A stretch of 64,000 bases of DNA from Shewanella salipaludis (lineage in GTDB: Bacteria > Pseudomonadota > Gammaproteobacteria > Enterobacterales > Shewanellaceae), in assembly GCF_012911865.1 (NCBI RefSeq), contig NZ_JAAXYH010000002.1, positions 186,001 to 250,000 on the forward strand, written 5' to 3'. This document shows positions 54,374 through 63,964 of this stretch, in pieces (position 1 is the first letter of the stretch; each line of letters begins with the position of its first letter). The notes below the pieces were generated by a model. That model saw only the letters and a list, made by a program, of their open reading frames with translations. It was not told the DNA's origin and ran no database searches. The position numbers and the translations under genes are program-made.

Positions 54374-55060
54374 ATGGAACTGCTCGACTACCTCGATCGC
54401 CATTTTTACACCCTACAGCAACTGCTGGAGATCACCCAGGTCACGGAGCAGGCGCTGCGACGTTACCAAAACCAGGGCGCCATGCCGCTATGCTCCTACC
54501 GGCTGCGGCTGGATATCGGCTGCGATTCCTTCTTCGGCCCCCACAGGGAACAAGATGAGATAGAGTACTACGCCAGGGGCTATGCCGCCTGGCTGGCGCT
54601 GCTGCACTCGCTGGAGACTCACCCGGTGCAGGCAAGCAGAGCCGCGGCTGGCGCAAACGGTTACCCGATATTTTATCGGCGTTACCGCGATGCCATGGAA
54701 CGGCTGCAGGCCCATGGCCAGTTATGCCACAATTTGACCTCGGGCCCGACGCTGGATGCACATATTGAGCGGGAATGGACGCATTTCCTGGCGGGGACCT
54801 ATGGCCTCTGCACCAGGTCAGGCCTGCCGGAAGATATCGCGGCCAAGGAACTCGCCATCTCGGCCATCAACGCCATGACCACAGAAGACGAACTGGATAG
54901 TGAACTGGATGAGCAGCAGCGACTTAAGCTGACCAGGGCAGTGAACCTGTTGGATGAGGTCAGCGCCGGGTTTGCGCCACACGAAAGACAGCGCAGCTCC
55001 CGACATAGGTTGGTGGATGAGATGCGCCGCCGCTATCGTTTGCAGGCCCAGGACGCATGA
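54374..55060 (+). CDS. DUF6058 family protein
   Basis: A 228-residue soluble protein with a helical pattern resembling DUF6058 proteins, which are annotated as natural-product-biosynthesis associated. LLEITQVTEQALRRYQNQGA suggests a MerR-like helix-turn-helix segment, and CSYRLRLDIGCDSFFG follows. The rest is helical with an acidic end. It is 43 nt after the ABM gene and probably in the same operon. Its reaction is unknown. Confidence 0.65.
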   Translation: MELLDYLDRHFYTLQQLLEITQVTEQALRRYQNQGAMPLCSYRLRLDIGCDSFFGPHREQDEIEYYARGYAAWLALLHSLETHPVQASRAAAGANGYPIFYRRYRDAMERLQAHGQLCHNLTSGPTLDAHIEREWTHFLAGTYGLCTRSGLPEDIAAKELAISAINAMTTEDELDSELDEQQRLKLTRAVNLLDEVSAGFAPHERQRSSRHRLVDEMRRRYRLQAQDA

Positions 55061-55102
55061 GCCGGCAGCCTGTTACCTCACTCCCCGCTCACCCCCCGCC
55101 CG

Positions 55103-57583
55103 CTAGCCGGCGGGCGCTTGCTTCGGCGCTTGAGTTTCCGCGGCCACTCTCAGACTTATCGGCTGATCCTCTGCCGGCAGCTCTATGTAGATCACGCTGC
55201 CAGGGCCACACTGATTGCCGACTATCATGGCGGCTATGGGGTTCTCCAGCTGCCTTTCTATCTCGCGCCTCAGTGGCCGGGCACCGTAGGCGGGCTCGAA
55301 ACCGTCCTTGGCCAATTTGGCGATGACGGCCTCGGCAATCACCAGGCGTATGCCTATGGCCTGCATCTGCTGACACAGGCTCTTGAGCAAGAGCCTGGCT
55401 ATCTGCTGTACATCCTCCCGGGTCAGGTAATGGAACACTATGATGTCGTCGAGGCGGTTGAGAAATTCGGGTTTGAAAAACTTCTTCACCTCCTGCATCA
55501 CCGAGTGGCGTGCCGTTTCATAATCGGGATCTTTACTGAAGATGAAGCCCACCGGCGGCCTGTCGGTGATCAGCGCCTCCGACCCCAGGTTGGAGGTGCC
55601 TATCAGCAAGGTGTTGCGAAAGGACACGGTACGGCCCTGGGCGTCGGTCAGACGCCCGTCTTCGAGGATTTGCAGCAGTATGTTGAACACATCCGGATGA
55701 GCCTTCTCCAGTTCGTCCAGCAAAATAATGCTGTAGGGATTGCGGCGTACCTTCTCCGTCAGCTGGCCGCCCTCACCGTAACCCACGTAACCCGGCGGGG
55801 CGCCTATCATCTTGGACACCTCATGGCGCTCCATGTATTCGGACATGTCCAGGCGAATGATCTTGCTCTCGTCATCGAGCATGAATTCCGCCAAGGCCTT
55901 GGCCAGCTCCGTCTTGCCTACGCCCGTGGGGCCGAGAAACAGGAAGGAGCCTATGGGCCTATGGCCACGGTCTATGCCGGTGCGATTGCGGCGTATGGCA
56001 TTGGCCACCGCCGACACTGCATCCTGCTGCCCGACGATGCGCTGATGCAGTTTGTCTTCCATATGCGACAGCTTGTCGCTCTCTGACTCTGCCAGCCGGG
56101 CGACGGGGATCCCCGTCAGGCGGGAAACCACCCGCGCTATGTCTTCGGCCGTCACCCACCTGTCTTCGGCGCTCCTGTCGTTCAGCAGCTGATTGCGCTC
56201 CGCATCCAGCTGCTGTTCCAGATTGATGATCTGCGTCTGCAGCGCGGCGACCCGCTCAAACTCCTGCGCATTGAAGGCATCTTGCTTATCGGCCAGCAGT
56301 GACTGACGTTGACGTTCCAATTCCTGCATCGGCCTGGACAGGGCCAACAGGTGCAACCTGCGGTCGGCCCCCGCCTCATCCATCAGATCCACCGCCTTGT
56401 CCGGCAAGTGACGGTCGGTAATATAACGCTCCGACAATCTGGCGGCGGCCTCCAGCGCCTGGGGCCGATAATGGATATCATGGTGACTCTCAAACTTGGG
56501 GGCCAGGCCCTCGAGGATGGCGATGGTTTCCTCGACGCTGGGTTCGCGCACCATTATGGGCTGAAAGCGCCGCTCCAGCGCCTTATCGGCCTCGACATAC
56601 CTGTGATACTCCTCCAGGGTGTCGGCCCCTATGACCTGCAGCGCCCCTTGAGCCAAGGCACTCTTGAGCAGCGCCGGCGCATCCAGGCCGCCGGCACCGG
56701 CACCTGCGCCAACCACGGTATGCAACTCGTCGATGAAGAGGATGATCTGCCCCTGAGAGGCTATGACGGCATCGCGTACCCCCTTGATGCGCTCCTCGAA
56801 CTCGCCGCGCATGCTGGCACCCGCGATGATTTCCGCCAGATCCAGCGACAGCACACGCTTACCCCTGAGGATGTCGGGCACCCTGGCCTCGGCGATGCGC
56901 TGGGCCAGCCCCTCGACTATCACTGTCTTGCCGACCCCGGGTTCGCCTATCAGCACAGGGTTGTTTTTCTTGCGCCGCGACAGGGTCTGGATCACCCTGG
57001 CGATTTCATCTTCCCTGCCTATGACGGGATCCAACTCGCCGCTGCGAGCCATCTTGGTCAGATCCTGGGTATATTCATCCAGCGGATCCTTGCGCCCCTC
57101 GGCATCCTGGGCGTCGAGCGTCTTACCGTTTCTAAGCTGGATCAACACCTTGCGCAACGGTTCGGCCTTAATGCCATGATTGCTCAGGTGGATGGCGACG
57201 GCACCGGCACGCTCGTGACAGAGTCCCAGCAGCAGGGCGCCTGTGCCCGTGAAGGCATCGCCGAGTTTTTTGGCCTCTTTCAGTGCGATACGAAAGACTT
57301 CTTCGACCTCGGGAGAGGCGACGACCTGGTTGGCCTGTTGTTGCAGCGGCAGCTGCTCCAGGGAGAGGTAGATGTCCTGGGTGAGATCCCTCAGGGCTTG
57401 CTGGGGATTGTCCAGCACTTGCTGCAACATCTGCACAGCTTCCGAGTCCGGCAAGGAGATCAGCCCCAGCAGCAGATGTTCGGGGGTGAGCACATTCTGG
57501 TGGGCGCTGGCCAGTTCGGCGATGGCAACATTCAGGCTCTTGTGCACTTCCTGGCTGCATTGGCGGATATATTGCTGAAACAC
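55103..57583 (-). CDS. ClpC-type AAA+ chaperone with ClpP-binding loop
   Basis: An 826-residue Hsp100 protein. An N-terminal Clp repeat domain (residues 1-150) is followed by AAA1 with Walker A GEPGVGKT (213-220), then a short middle domain of about 65 residues with a UVR-like helix ([18 protein letters not shown]). AAA2 follows with Walker A GPTGVGKT (about 551-558). The short middle domain is ClpC-like rather than ClpB-like. VGF (678-680, in RPPVGFIFS) matches the ClpP-docking tripeptide. GTG 57583 with AGGGGG upstream is the start; the frame extends further. It may unfold substrates for ClpP. Confidence 0.85.
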   Translation of the reverse strand: MFQQYIRQCSQEVHKSLNVAIAELASAHQNVLTPEHLLLGLISLPDSEAVQMLQQVLDNPQQALRDLTQDIYLSLEQLPLQQQANQVVASPEVEEVFRIALKEAKKLGDAFTGTGALLLGLCHERAGAVAIHLSNHGIKAEPLRKVLIQLRNGKTLDAQDAEGRKDPLDEYTQDLTKMARSGELDPVIGREDEIARVIQTLSRRKKNNPVLIGEPGVGKTVIVEGLAQRIAEARVPDILRGKRVLSLDLAEIIAGASMRGEFEERIKGVRDAVIASQGQIILFIDELHTVVGAGAGAGGLDAPALLKSALAQGALQVIGADTLEEYHRYVEADKALERRFQPIMVREPSVEETIAILEGLAPKFESHHDIHYRPQALEAAARLSERYITDRHLPDKAVDLMDEAGADRRLHLLALSRPMQELERQRQSLLADKQDAFNAQEFERVAALQTQIINLEQQLDAERNQLLNDRSAEDRWVTAEDIARVVSRLTGIPVARLAESESDKLSHMEDKLHQRIVGQQDAVSAVANAIRRNRTGIDRGHRPIGSFLFLGPTGVGKTELAKALAEFMLDDESKIIRLDMSEYMERHEVSKMIGAPPGYVGYGEGGQLTEKVRRNPYSIILLDELEKAHPDVFNILLQILEDGRLTDAQGRTVSFRNTLLIGTSNLGSEALITDRPPVGFIFSKDPDYETARHSVMQEVKKFFKPEFLNRLDDIIVFHYLTREDVQQIARLLLKSLCQQMQAIGIRLVIAEAVIAKLAKDGFEPAYGARPLRREIERQLENPIAAMIVGNQCGPGSVIYIELPAEDQPISLRVAAETQAPKQAPAG

Positions 57584-57670
57584 CTTCTGCCCCCTGCGAC
57601 GGTCAAAGATATTCCTGATTATAGTCCATTCGCCCCAGCCGGGATGGTCAACCCGGGCGCTGCAACGCAT

Positions 57671-57868
57671 TCAATTCAGTGCGCCTATGTCCGGCTTGAG
57701 GCCCTGAGTCGCTTCGATCACCCTTTGCCCCTCCAACGCTTCGCCGAAGCTCGCGAGCCTATGGGGTCGACCTGCCATCATACTGGCCACTTCAGTCAGT
57801 TGCAGCGCCACAGAGCCGGCTTCGGCATCGAACACCACGGGCCGCCAGCCGGCCTCGTTGCCGAACAT
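57671..57868 (-). CDS. Small ORF or gene remnant upstream of the ClpC-type gene
   Basis: A 65-residue frame (VVFDAEAGSVALQLTEVASM and following AGRPHRLASFGEALEG) reads like real protein. It ends one base before the open frame of the ClpC-type gene, but has no clear ribosome site and no family I recognise. It could be a small gene or the tail of a deleted one. The frame is open about 15 codons further upstream, without a start codon. Confidence 0.3.
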   Translation of the reverse strand: MFGNEAGWRPVVFDAEAGSVALQLTEVASMMAGRPHRLASFGEALEGQRVIEATQGLKPDIGALN

Positions 57869-58208
57869 GAGCCTATGCCATTCAGCTTGGCGACAGCTTT
57901 GATAGCTTGAGGTAACCCAAGGTTAAGACGGAGTGAAGAAAGTCGCCAGGCTGCAACGCCCGTGTTGCATGCCTGGGTGCACCGGCCCCCGAACGGGCCT
58001 TTATTTGCTGCGCCAACTGGCGAGCCATTGCCAGCTGGATGGCGACTGTATTAGTCTCTGCCCGATTGCGGTTTCCGCTGTCGCAAGGGTGAACCCAAGC
58101 CCATTGCGCTTTTTAAGTCGTTCCGTCAGTGCCTCAGCCTTCCCGCTCTTTGTTTCATGGCACCGAATGGCGGAACTCATTTCGACTCCAATGTTTAGAG
58201 GAAGTAAC
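57869..58208. other. Non-coding stretch upstream of a small lipoprotein gene
   Basis: 340 bases with no gene I can support. An open frame from 57933 joins the lipoprotein gene, but its first 92 codons have no signal or family features. Confidence 0.4.
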
Positions 58209-58517
58209 ATGAAAATCATACCCACAGGCATCGCAGCACTCCTGCTCATCTGCACTCTCACCGCCTGCAACGACAAGCAGGCCGAAGAAACGGGTGTCAT
58301 AAAGACCAGTGCCGAGATGCAGGCAATGGACAAGACCATGGATGACGTCGCCACAGAGGCGGATGACAAGCCGAACAAGACGCTGGAATTGAGCGACCAG
58401 GCCCTGGAAGAGATGGGCGATAAGCTGGATGCGGCGGCGACCGAATTGGGCAACAAGGTTGAGGATGCATGCAAAGAAGTGCAAGCCGGCCTGAAAACAG
58501 CAACGCCCAAGTGCTGA
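58209..58517 (+). CDS. Small predicted lipoprotein
   Basis: A 102-residue lipoprotein (lipobox LTAC, C20) from ATG 58209, behind GAGGAAG. The mature part is acidic and helical (MDKTMDDVATEADDKPN, LDAAATELGNKVEDACKEV) with two more cysteines. It resembles small envelope lipoproteins of unknown function. Confidence 0.8.
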   Translation: MKIIPTGIAALLLICTLTACNDKQAEETGVIKTSAEMQAMDKTMDDVATEADDKPNKTLELSDQALEEMGDKLDAAATELGNKVEDACKEVQAGLKTATPKC

Positions 58518-58583
58518 CAGGGCTGAGCCGGTAAAGGCAAAGCCTGAGCCGCTGCCTAAGTCCTGCTGATATGACTGTCAGGC

Positions 58584-58619
58584 ACACAAAAAAAGCGCTT
58601 CATAGCGCTTTTTTTGTGT
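58584..58619. terminator. Bidirectional terminator between small lipoprotein gene and yejK
   Basis: ACACAAAAAAAGCGCT-TCAT-AGCGCTTTTTTTGTGT, a 16-bp perfect stem with U tracts in both directions. Confidence 0.93.
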
Positions 58620-58649
58620 CTGCGGGTTGTTAGCCAACAGGGCCCGAGG

Positions 58650-59678
58650 CTATTCGCCCTTGAGACGACGGTCGAGCTGATCCTTGAGGTTGGCCGGCAC
58701 GCCCTTGATCATTATGGTGTCGGACACAGGATCATAGATCACCCGCTGGCCCAGATGACCGCCGTCGAAACTCAGGGTCACGCCGCCGCCCGTGCCGGAG
58801 AACTTCTTCAACTGCCTCAGGGTCGACTTGTCGGCGGGAAACTCCTCGTCCAGCTCGTAGGCGCCGCCGCGGGCGAAGTCATAGAAGGAATCCATGCCCT
58901 GATCCGCCAGCTCGTCGGCCAGATCTTTGATCTCTATGTCGGCGCCGCTGTCGAAACGCTCGCTGCAATACTCGAATACCTTGTCACGGCATTGCTGACG
59001 CTCGTCCTTGGTCAGCTCGCTGCCGGCGACGAAGTCTTCCACCGCATTCATCAGTGTCTTGTTCTGTGCCTTGGTGTTGACCCCTTCGACACAGCCCATG
59101 AAGTCGAGGAAGAAATCGGCGACCTTGCGACCGGCGCGGCCACGGATGAAGGAAATATACTTGCGAGAGTCCTTATCGGCCTGCCATTCGGTCAGATCGA
59201 TACGCGCCGCCAGCTGGATGTTGTTCAGGTCCAGGTGGTTATTCTGCGACAGCTCCATGTCATCCAGTACCGTCATCGACGATTTGGCGTTCAGCAGCGC
59301 CACGAACAGATAATCGCTGGTCATGGAGGTGTAGCAGGACATCAGCAGGAATCCGCCCTGGCTGAAATCGTATTTCGCCAGCTCATCCTGCAGCAGCTTG
59401 CTGGCGCGGCCGGAAAACTCGACGAACCCCAGCTCACCCTCACGGTACTGCCCCAGGGCATCCGCAAACGCCGGGTTGGCTTCGCCATCGTCGCCGGCAA
59501 TGCCAAAGTAACCGAAGCCCTTGCCCGCCTTGCCGGTATAGGTCTGGTGCAGCTCTTCGAGCATGGTCTCGACAGCCTGACTGTTCAGCAGAGGTTGAGG
59601 ACGCAAACGGCAGCGCAGCTGGCCTTGGCTGTCCTGGGAAATCTCGTGAATAATTGCTTGTTCGATGTTAATACTCAT
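58650..59678 (-). CDS. yejK: Nucleoid-associated protein NdpA (YejK)
   Basis: A 342-residue nucleoid-associated protein of the NdpA/YejK family, with the conserved [20 protein letters not shown] and [21 protein letters not shown] segments. The ATG 59678 has AGGGCTT upstream. It is divergent from yejL-pbgA, as in E. coli. Its physiological role is poorly known. Confidence 0.92.
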   Translation of the reverse strand: MSINIEQAIIHEISQDSQGQLRCRLRPQPLLNSQAVETMLEELHQTYTGKAGKGFGYFGIAGDDGEANPAFADALGQYREGELGFVEFSGRASKLLQDELAKYDFSQGGFLLMSCYTSMTSDYLFVALLNAKSSMTVLDDMELSQNNHLDLNNIQLAARIDLTEWQADKDSRKYISFIRGRAGRKVADFFLDFMGCVEGVNTKAQNKTLMNAVEDFVAGSELTKDERQQCRDKVFEYCSERFDSGADIEIKDLADELADQGMDSFYDFARGGAYELDEEFPADKSTLRQLKKFSGTGGGVTLSFDGGHLGQRVIYDPVSDTIMIKGVPANLKDQLDRRLKGE

Positions 59679-59755
59679 AAGCCCTGATAGTGATACTGGA
59701 ATAAATCCGCTATTATATGCCGCTAATCCATTCCAAAGTGAAACATTTTTTGATC

Positions 59756-59974
59756 ATGGCTATCCAATCCAAATACTCTAATACCCAAGTAGAATCCCTG
59801 ATCGCCGAATTGCTGGCGGTACTGGAAAAACATCAGTCACCGACCGATCTCAGCCTCATGGTATTGGGCAATTGCATTTCCCACCTGTTGCAGACCAAGG
59901 TACCGGATGCCTCGCGTCAGGCGGTCGCCGAGCAGTTTGCCAAGGCGTTGGCGCAATCGGTTAAGACCAAGTAA
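59756..59974 (+). CDS. yejL: YejL family protein (DUF1414)
   Basis: A 72-residue helical protein from ATG 59756; the frame extends 13 codons upstream. The motif [20 protein letters not shown] and DLSLMVLGN matches YejL of E. coli. Function unknown. It precedes pbgA, the conserved order. Confidence 0.9.
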   Translation: MAIQSKYSNTQVESLIAELLAVLEKHQSPTDLSLMVLGNCISHLLQTKVPDASRQAVAEQFAKALAQSVKTK

Positions 59975-60111
59975 CTCGGTCAAGATCAAGCAACGGGGAT
60001 GGCATCGGGGCGATGTTGACGCATTAATCCGCCGCGGCATGTGCAGCGGCATTGGTATATTGCAAAAAAGCACTTAAGATACCTAAGTCTTTCAGGAATA
60101 AACGGATCCAT

Positions 60112-61902
60112 ATGGTCGAGCGCAAAAAGCAGATGGGACGGGACAAGGTTTCACGCCTGGTCAACTGGGGTCATTGGTTTGCCTTCTTCAATGGGCTGCT
60201 GGCCATGATAGTGGGCAGCCGCTACCTGGCCAGCGTCGGCTACCCGGAGACCTGGATAGGCTGGGGCTACCTGGCCATCAGCACCATAGGTCAGTTCAGC
60301 TTCCTGGCCTTCATGGTCTACCTGGTGTGTTTATTCCCCATTACCTTGCTCTTGCCCTATTCCAAGATTTTGCGCGGCTTTGCCGCCCTGGTCGCGACCC
60401 TGGGGCTATGTCTGCTCCTGTATGACACCATAGTCTATGACGACTATGGGTTGCACCTTAGCCCCTTCGCCTTCGATCTGGCCTGGGCCGATCTCAATGC
60501 CCTGTTGCAGAGCACTTCTTACATAGTCACGCCACTGGCGATCATCACCCTGGAACTGACGCTGGCCAATGCCCTGTGGAAGCGCATAGAAAAACTCCAA
60601 AAATACCACCTGGGCAATAAGGTGGTCGCCTTCATCGGCGTCTGCTTCATCAGCAGCCACCTGGTGCATATCTGGGCCGATGCCGCCGACATCACAGAGA
60701 TCACCGGCTTCGACGAGACGTATCCCCTGTCCTACCCGGCCACGGCACGCTCCTTCATGGAAAGCCATGGCATAGAAGGCACAGGGCCGCGCCGCTCCAA
60801 AGCCGCCCTCAGGAGCACGCTCAATTATCCGGCCCAGCCGCTGCAATGCCAGAGCGACAGCCTACCCAATGTCCTGCTCATCAGCATAGACAGCCTGAGG
60901 GCGGACATGCTCGACGCCAAGACCATGCCGTTTCTGAGCCGGTACAGCGCCCAAAACCTGTCCTTCGGCCAGCACTACAGCGGCGGCAACCAATTCAAGA
61001 CAGGCATCTTCTCCCTGCTCTACGGTTTGCAGGGCAGCTATGGCGATGCCGTGGGCCTGAGTGAAACCAGCCCGGTGCTGACCCAGACCCTGGCCGCCCA
61101 GGGCTACCGGCTTGGCCTCTTCAGCACCCAGACGAATCTGGAGCTGGTGAGCCCCAAGGCCACCTTCAAGGACTTCAGCATAGAAACGGCCAGCGAGACC
61201 AACGGCAGTGCCGAGGCTGACATCCAGTCGGTACAGCATTTTCAGGCATGGCATGCGGCCCAGTCTGCGCCTTGGTTCGCCCTGCTCAACCTCAAGGCGC
61301 CGGACAACTATGACACCCCGGTCGGTTTCCTCGGCATAGAAACCGTCAGGGCGGCGAGCACGCTCAAGCCGGCCGAAAAAGTCCTGTTTAACCAATATCG
61401 CCAGTCGCTCAACTTCATCGACCAGCAGCTGCAAGCCACCCTTGCCGGCGTGTCACCCGACACCCTGGTGATCATCACAGGGGTCAGCGGCAAGCTATTC
61501 ACCAGCAACCTGACCGAAGCCAGCCGGGACATGTCCCCCGCCAGCGTCAGAGTGCCCATGATAATCCACTGGCCCAACATGGGCAGCGGCAACAAGGTGA
61601 AGTACCGCACCAGTCATTACGGTCTGGTGCCTACCCTGATGAGCCAAGTGTTGGGCTGTACCAACCAGAGCACGGACTACAGCGCCGGCCGCAGCCTGCT
61701 GCAACCCAGCAAGGAAAACTGGGTCTACATAGGCGACAGCCGCATCTTCGCCATCTATCAGGAAAATGAAATAACCGTGATAGACAGGCATGGCAAGTAC
61801 CGCATCTTCGATGAACACTATGAGAAACACCTGCATAAGAAGATGAGTGCTCCCGAGCTTATCCAGGTGATGCGTGAAGGCCGCAGGCTCTACAACCATT
61901 AA
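60112..61902 (+). CDS. pbgA: Inner-membrane regulator of LPS synthesis PbgA/YejM (LapC)
   Basis: A 596-residue protein with five N-terminal membrane segments (DUF3413) and a periplasmic domain of alkaline phosphatase/sulfatase fold. In enterobacteria it senses LPS and, with LapB and FtsH, controls LpxC turnover. SIDSLRADMLD starts the hydrolase-like domain, and the linker after the last membrane helix is basic (GPRRSKAALRS). ATG 60112 is used; an earlier ATG (60052) lies in a region without family features. It follows yejL and may share its transcript. Confidence 0.9.
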   Translation: MVERKKQMGRDKVSRLVNWGHWFAFFNGLLAMIVGSRYLASVGYPETWIGWGYLAISTIGQFSFLAFMVYLVCLFPITLLLPYSKILRGFAALVATLGLCLLLYDTIVYDDYGLHLSPFAFDLAWADLNALLQSTSYIVTPLAIITLELTLANALWKRIEKLQKYHLGNKVVAFIGVCFISSHLVHIWADAADITEITGFDETYPLSYPATARSFMESHGIEGTGPRRSKAALRSTLNYPAQPLQCQSDSLPNVLLISIDSLRADMLDAKTMPFLSRYSAQNLSFGQHYSGGNQFKTGIFSLLYGLQGSYGDAVGLSETSPVLTQTLAAQGYRLGLFSTQTNLELVSPKATFKDFSIETASETNGSAEADIQSVQHFQAWHAAQSAPWFALLNLKAPDNYDTPVGFLGIETVRAASTLKPAEKVLFNQYRQSLNFIDQQLQATLAGVSPDTLVIITGVSGKLFTSNLTEASRDMSPASVRVPMIIHWPNMGSGNKVKYRTSHYGLVPTLMSQVLGCTNQSTDYSAGRSLLQPSKENWVYIGDSRIFAIYQENEITVIDRHGKYRIFDEHYEKHLHKKMSAPELIQVMREGRRLYNH

Positions 61903-62168
61903 TTGGTGTTAAGGTGGGCAGCAGGCGCGGGGCCGATTTTTCAGCCCCAGCTTGAGCATAAGCATGAGCCCAGGCTCCCCACAGGCGCGGCTCAGGGGGT
62001 GCCAACAAAATCAGATTAGAAACTAAGCAGTTAAACACCAAGTGATGACATATCGCTTGCAGAAGCCCCGAGGGCTTGATAAAGTTCTGCCTCGTTGAGA
62101 CATACCCCACATGAGTGTCTCGATACAGGTTAATCCCAGTCTAAGCGCTGTATTGACCAAAACAATTT

Positions 62169-62245
62169 CGGTATGTAGCGCAGCCCGGTAGCGCACTGTC
62201 ATGGGGTGTCAGGGGTCGGAGGTTCGAATCCTCTCATACCGACCA
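62169..62245 (+). tRNA. tRNA-Pro (anticodon GGG)
   Basis: 77 nt including an encoded CCA. The acceptor CGGTATG pairs with CATACCG, the D-arm is GCGC/GCGC, the anticodon loop ATGGGGT holds GGG and the T-loop is TTCGAAT. It closely resembles E. coli proL as I recall it. A terminator follows at 62257. Confidence 0.95.
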
Positions 62246-62256
62246 AATTAAACGAG

Positions 62257-62292
62257 AAAGCCCGTAGTTCTTAGTGACTTACGGGCTTTTTT
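62257..62292 (+). terminator. Intrinsic terminator of the tRNA-Pro gene
   Basis: AAAGCCCGTA and TACGGGCTTT pair across a 13-nt loop, followed by TTT. Confidence 0.88.
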
Positions 62293-62450
62293 GTATCTGA
62301 AAGTCCTTCGTGTGAACGGCTTGAGTGTAGCGCGCCGCGCGGTTTGGTAATTCGCGCCGCCAGGTATGGGAAGTTTTGGATTTCCCAAACCAGCCGACTC
62401 CTTCTTCGCTGCTGGGGTTATATCCCCTTTCTTTAATTGCCTTAAATACG

Positions 62451-62752
62451 CCTTCTGCCAAACAAGAGCCTCAATGCCGCGCAGGGCAGGACGCCAGAGA
62501 GCGGCCCTGGCTCCCGTTCGCCGCATATCGCTATGCAAAGCGACAGACAATAAATGATTGCTTGCCCTGCTGCCCCAATGACACGCCAGCTCTTGATCTC
62601 AAATGAATCGTCCCTGAGGGCTCGACGACGGCAACATGCCTCCATGCACAAAAGCCAGCTCACCTTCTGCCAGACAGGAGTCTCAATGCCGCGCAGGGCA
62701 GGACGTCCGAGAGCAGCCCTGGCTCCCGTTCGCTGCATATCGCTACGCGATG
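62451..62752. repeat. Imperfect direct repeat pair downstream of tRNA-Pro
   Basis: CTTCTGCCAAACAAGAGCCT (from about 62452) and CTTCTGCCAGACAGGAGTCT (from about 62665) begin two copies, each about 85 nt. Both continue CAATGCCGCGCAGGGCAGGAC and on through CCCTGGCTCCCGTTCG to CATATCGCTA. They look like a dispersed intergenic repeat; part of the adjacent text also resembles 29140-29170. No gene is supported between 62293 and 62850. Confidence 0.7.
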
Positions 62753-62849
62753 CTCACCCTGCCGCCAAGGGTCTTTGGTGCAACAATGCCAATCCAGAAG
62801 TGAACCCTCAGTCTTCAGCCCACTTCAAAACATTAGTCTCAAGGCGAGT

Positions 62850-63789
62850 TAGCAAGGGCTATCAGTCCGAAACTGAGTATACAGTGCGACAACGCCTAAG
62901 TCGGCGAGACATTGGGCGTTGTAATCCTGCAGGCTCAGTTTCGGGCTGATGAGCTGCTTATAACGGTACATGGCCGTTTCCGACAGTGAGCGTTGGTGAT
63001 AGTCATTGTCTTTCTTCCATTGCTGTAGCACATTACTTTTCAGCGCCTTGACGGCCTCATTTCTTGGGTGACCTTCTTCCCAGTAACCCGCATTTTTCCT
63101 GGGCGGGATAGTGGGCTTGCTGCCTTTGCGTTGCAGCAGTTTATGACAGGCTTGGGTGTCATAAGCGCCATCGGCTGACACTTACACTTTCTGCACAGGG
63201 AGTCTTGCGTCTCAGTGGATTCAATAAGGTAGGCAGGACCTCATTTTTTACCCGTCGAGAGTGGCCACACTTTCCAAGCTGACCTCGGCAGCTATCACTT
63301 CATGCGTAGCGGCATCCACCGCCAGATGCAGTTTACGCCAGGTACGGCGCTTTTCCTTGCCGTGCTTACGGGTTTTCCACTCGCCTTCGCCGTATACTTT
63401 CAGGCCCGTGGCATCGACAACCAAGTGAGCAATCGCACCACGGCTGGGATTGCGGTAGTTAATCTCGACAGTCTTGGCGCGCTTGCTGATGCAGCTGTAA
63501 CCGGGTGACGCCAGGGGAACGTTCATTAAGCCAAATACCGAGTTGATGAAACCTTCCAGTGCCCGCAAGGGGAGATTGAACAGGCCTTTGAGCATCAATG
63601 CGGTTTCAATCGCCTATCCAGCTAGTGAAGAATGCTGTACTGAAATCCCCGACCTCGACCACCATGATGTTCGGTGCAGCACCAGTGGCTCATAGCCTGC
63701 TCGTCTATCTAAAAAGTCAGTGAGCCTCGTTTGGTCAAGGCACTGTTATATTTCGGCCAATTGGTGATGCGATGCTTGGATTTGCCCAT
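62850..63789 (-). pseudogene. Decayed IS5-family transposase gene
   Basis: Reading leftward from ATG 63789 the frame gives MGKSKHRITNWPKYNSALTK and then stops. Similarity resumes in shifted frames with LRALEGFINSVFGLMNVPL and VVDATGLKVYGEGEWKTRKHG (63598-63248), then DGAYDTQACHKLLQRKGS, PPRKNAGYWEEGHPRNEAV and YRYKQLISPKLSL (63181-62849). Together they cover most of an IS5-family DDE transposase. At least two frame disruptions and several in-frame stops show it is inactive. The C-terminus ends abnormally (GVVALYTQF). Terminal repeats could not be set with certainty. Confidence 0.88.
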
Positions 63790-63913
63790 CTTGTATCGGT
63801 TCCTGTGTGCTATTCACAGGATCTGATCGCATCAGGAGCAGAAGGTTCACCTATTTAGGCAACAACGCCGTTTGCCATGTAAAAAGTATGCACCCCAACC
63901 TTTTACAACACAA

Positions 63914-63941
63914 TGTTGATTGTATAGAATAAATATCAACA
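63914..63941. promoter_or_regulatory. Dyad TGTTGAT-N14-ATCAACA upstream of a LysR gene
   Basis: A 7-bp inverted repeat with 14-nt spacing lies 24 nt before the start of a LysR-type gene, over a possible -10 TAGAAT. This could be an autoregulatory LysR-type site. Confidence 0.35.
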
Positions 63942-63964
63942 AAACATTCTTAACTGAGATGTGT

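Noticed and set aside
56309..57910. 533-codon open frame on the plus strand
   Set aside because: It lies fully antisense to the ClpC-type gene, has no domain or ribosome site, and its length reflects the high GC content of the opposite strand.
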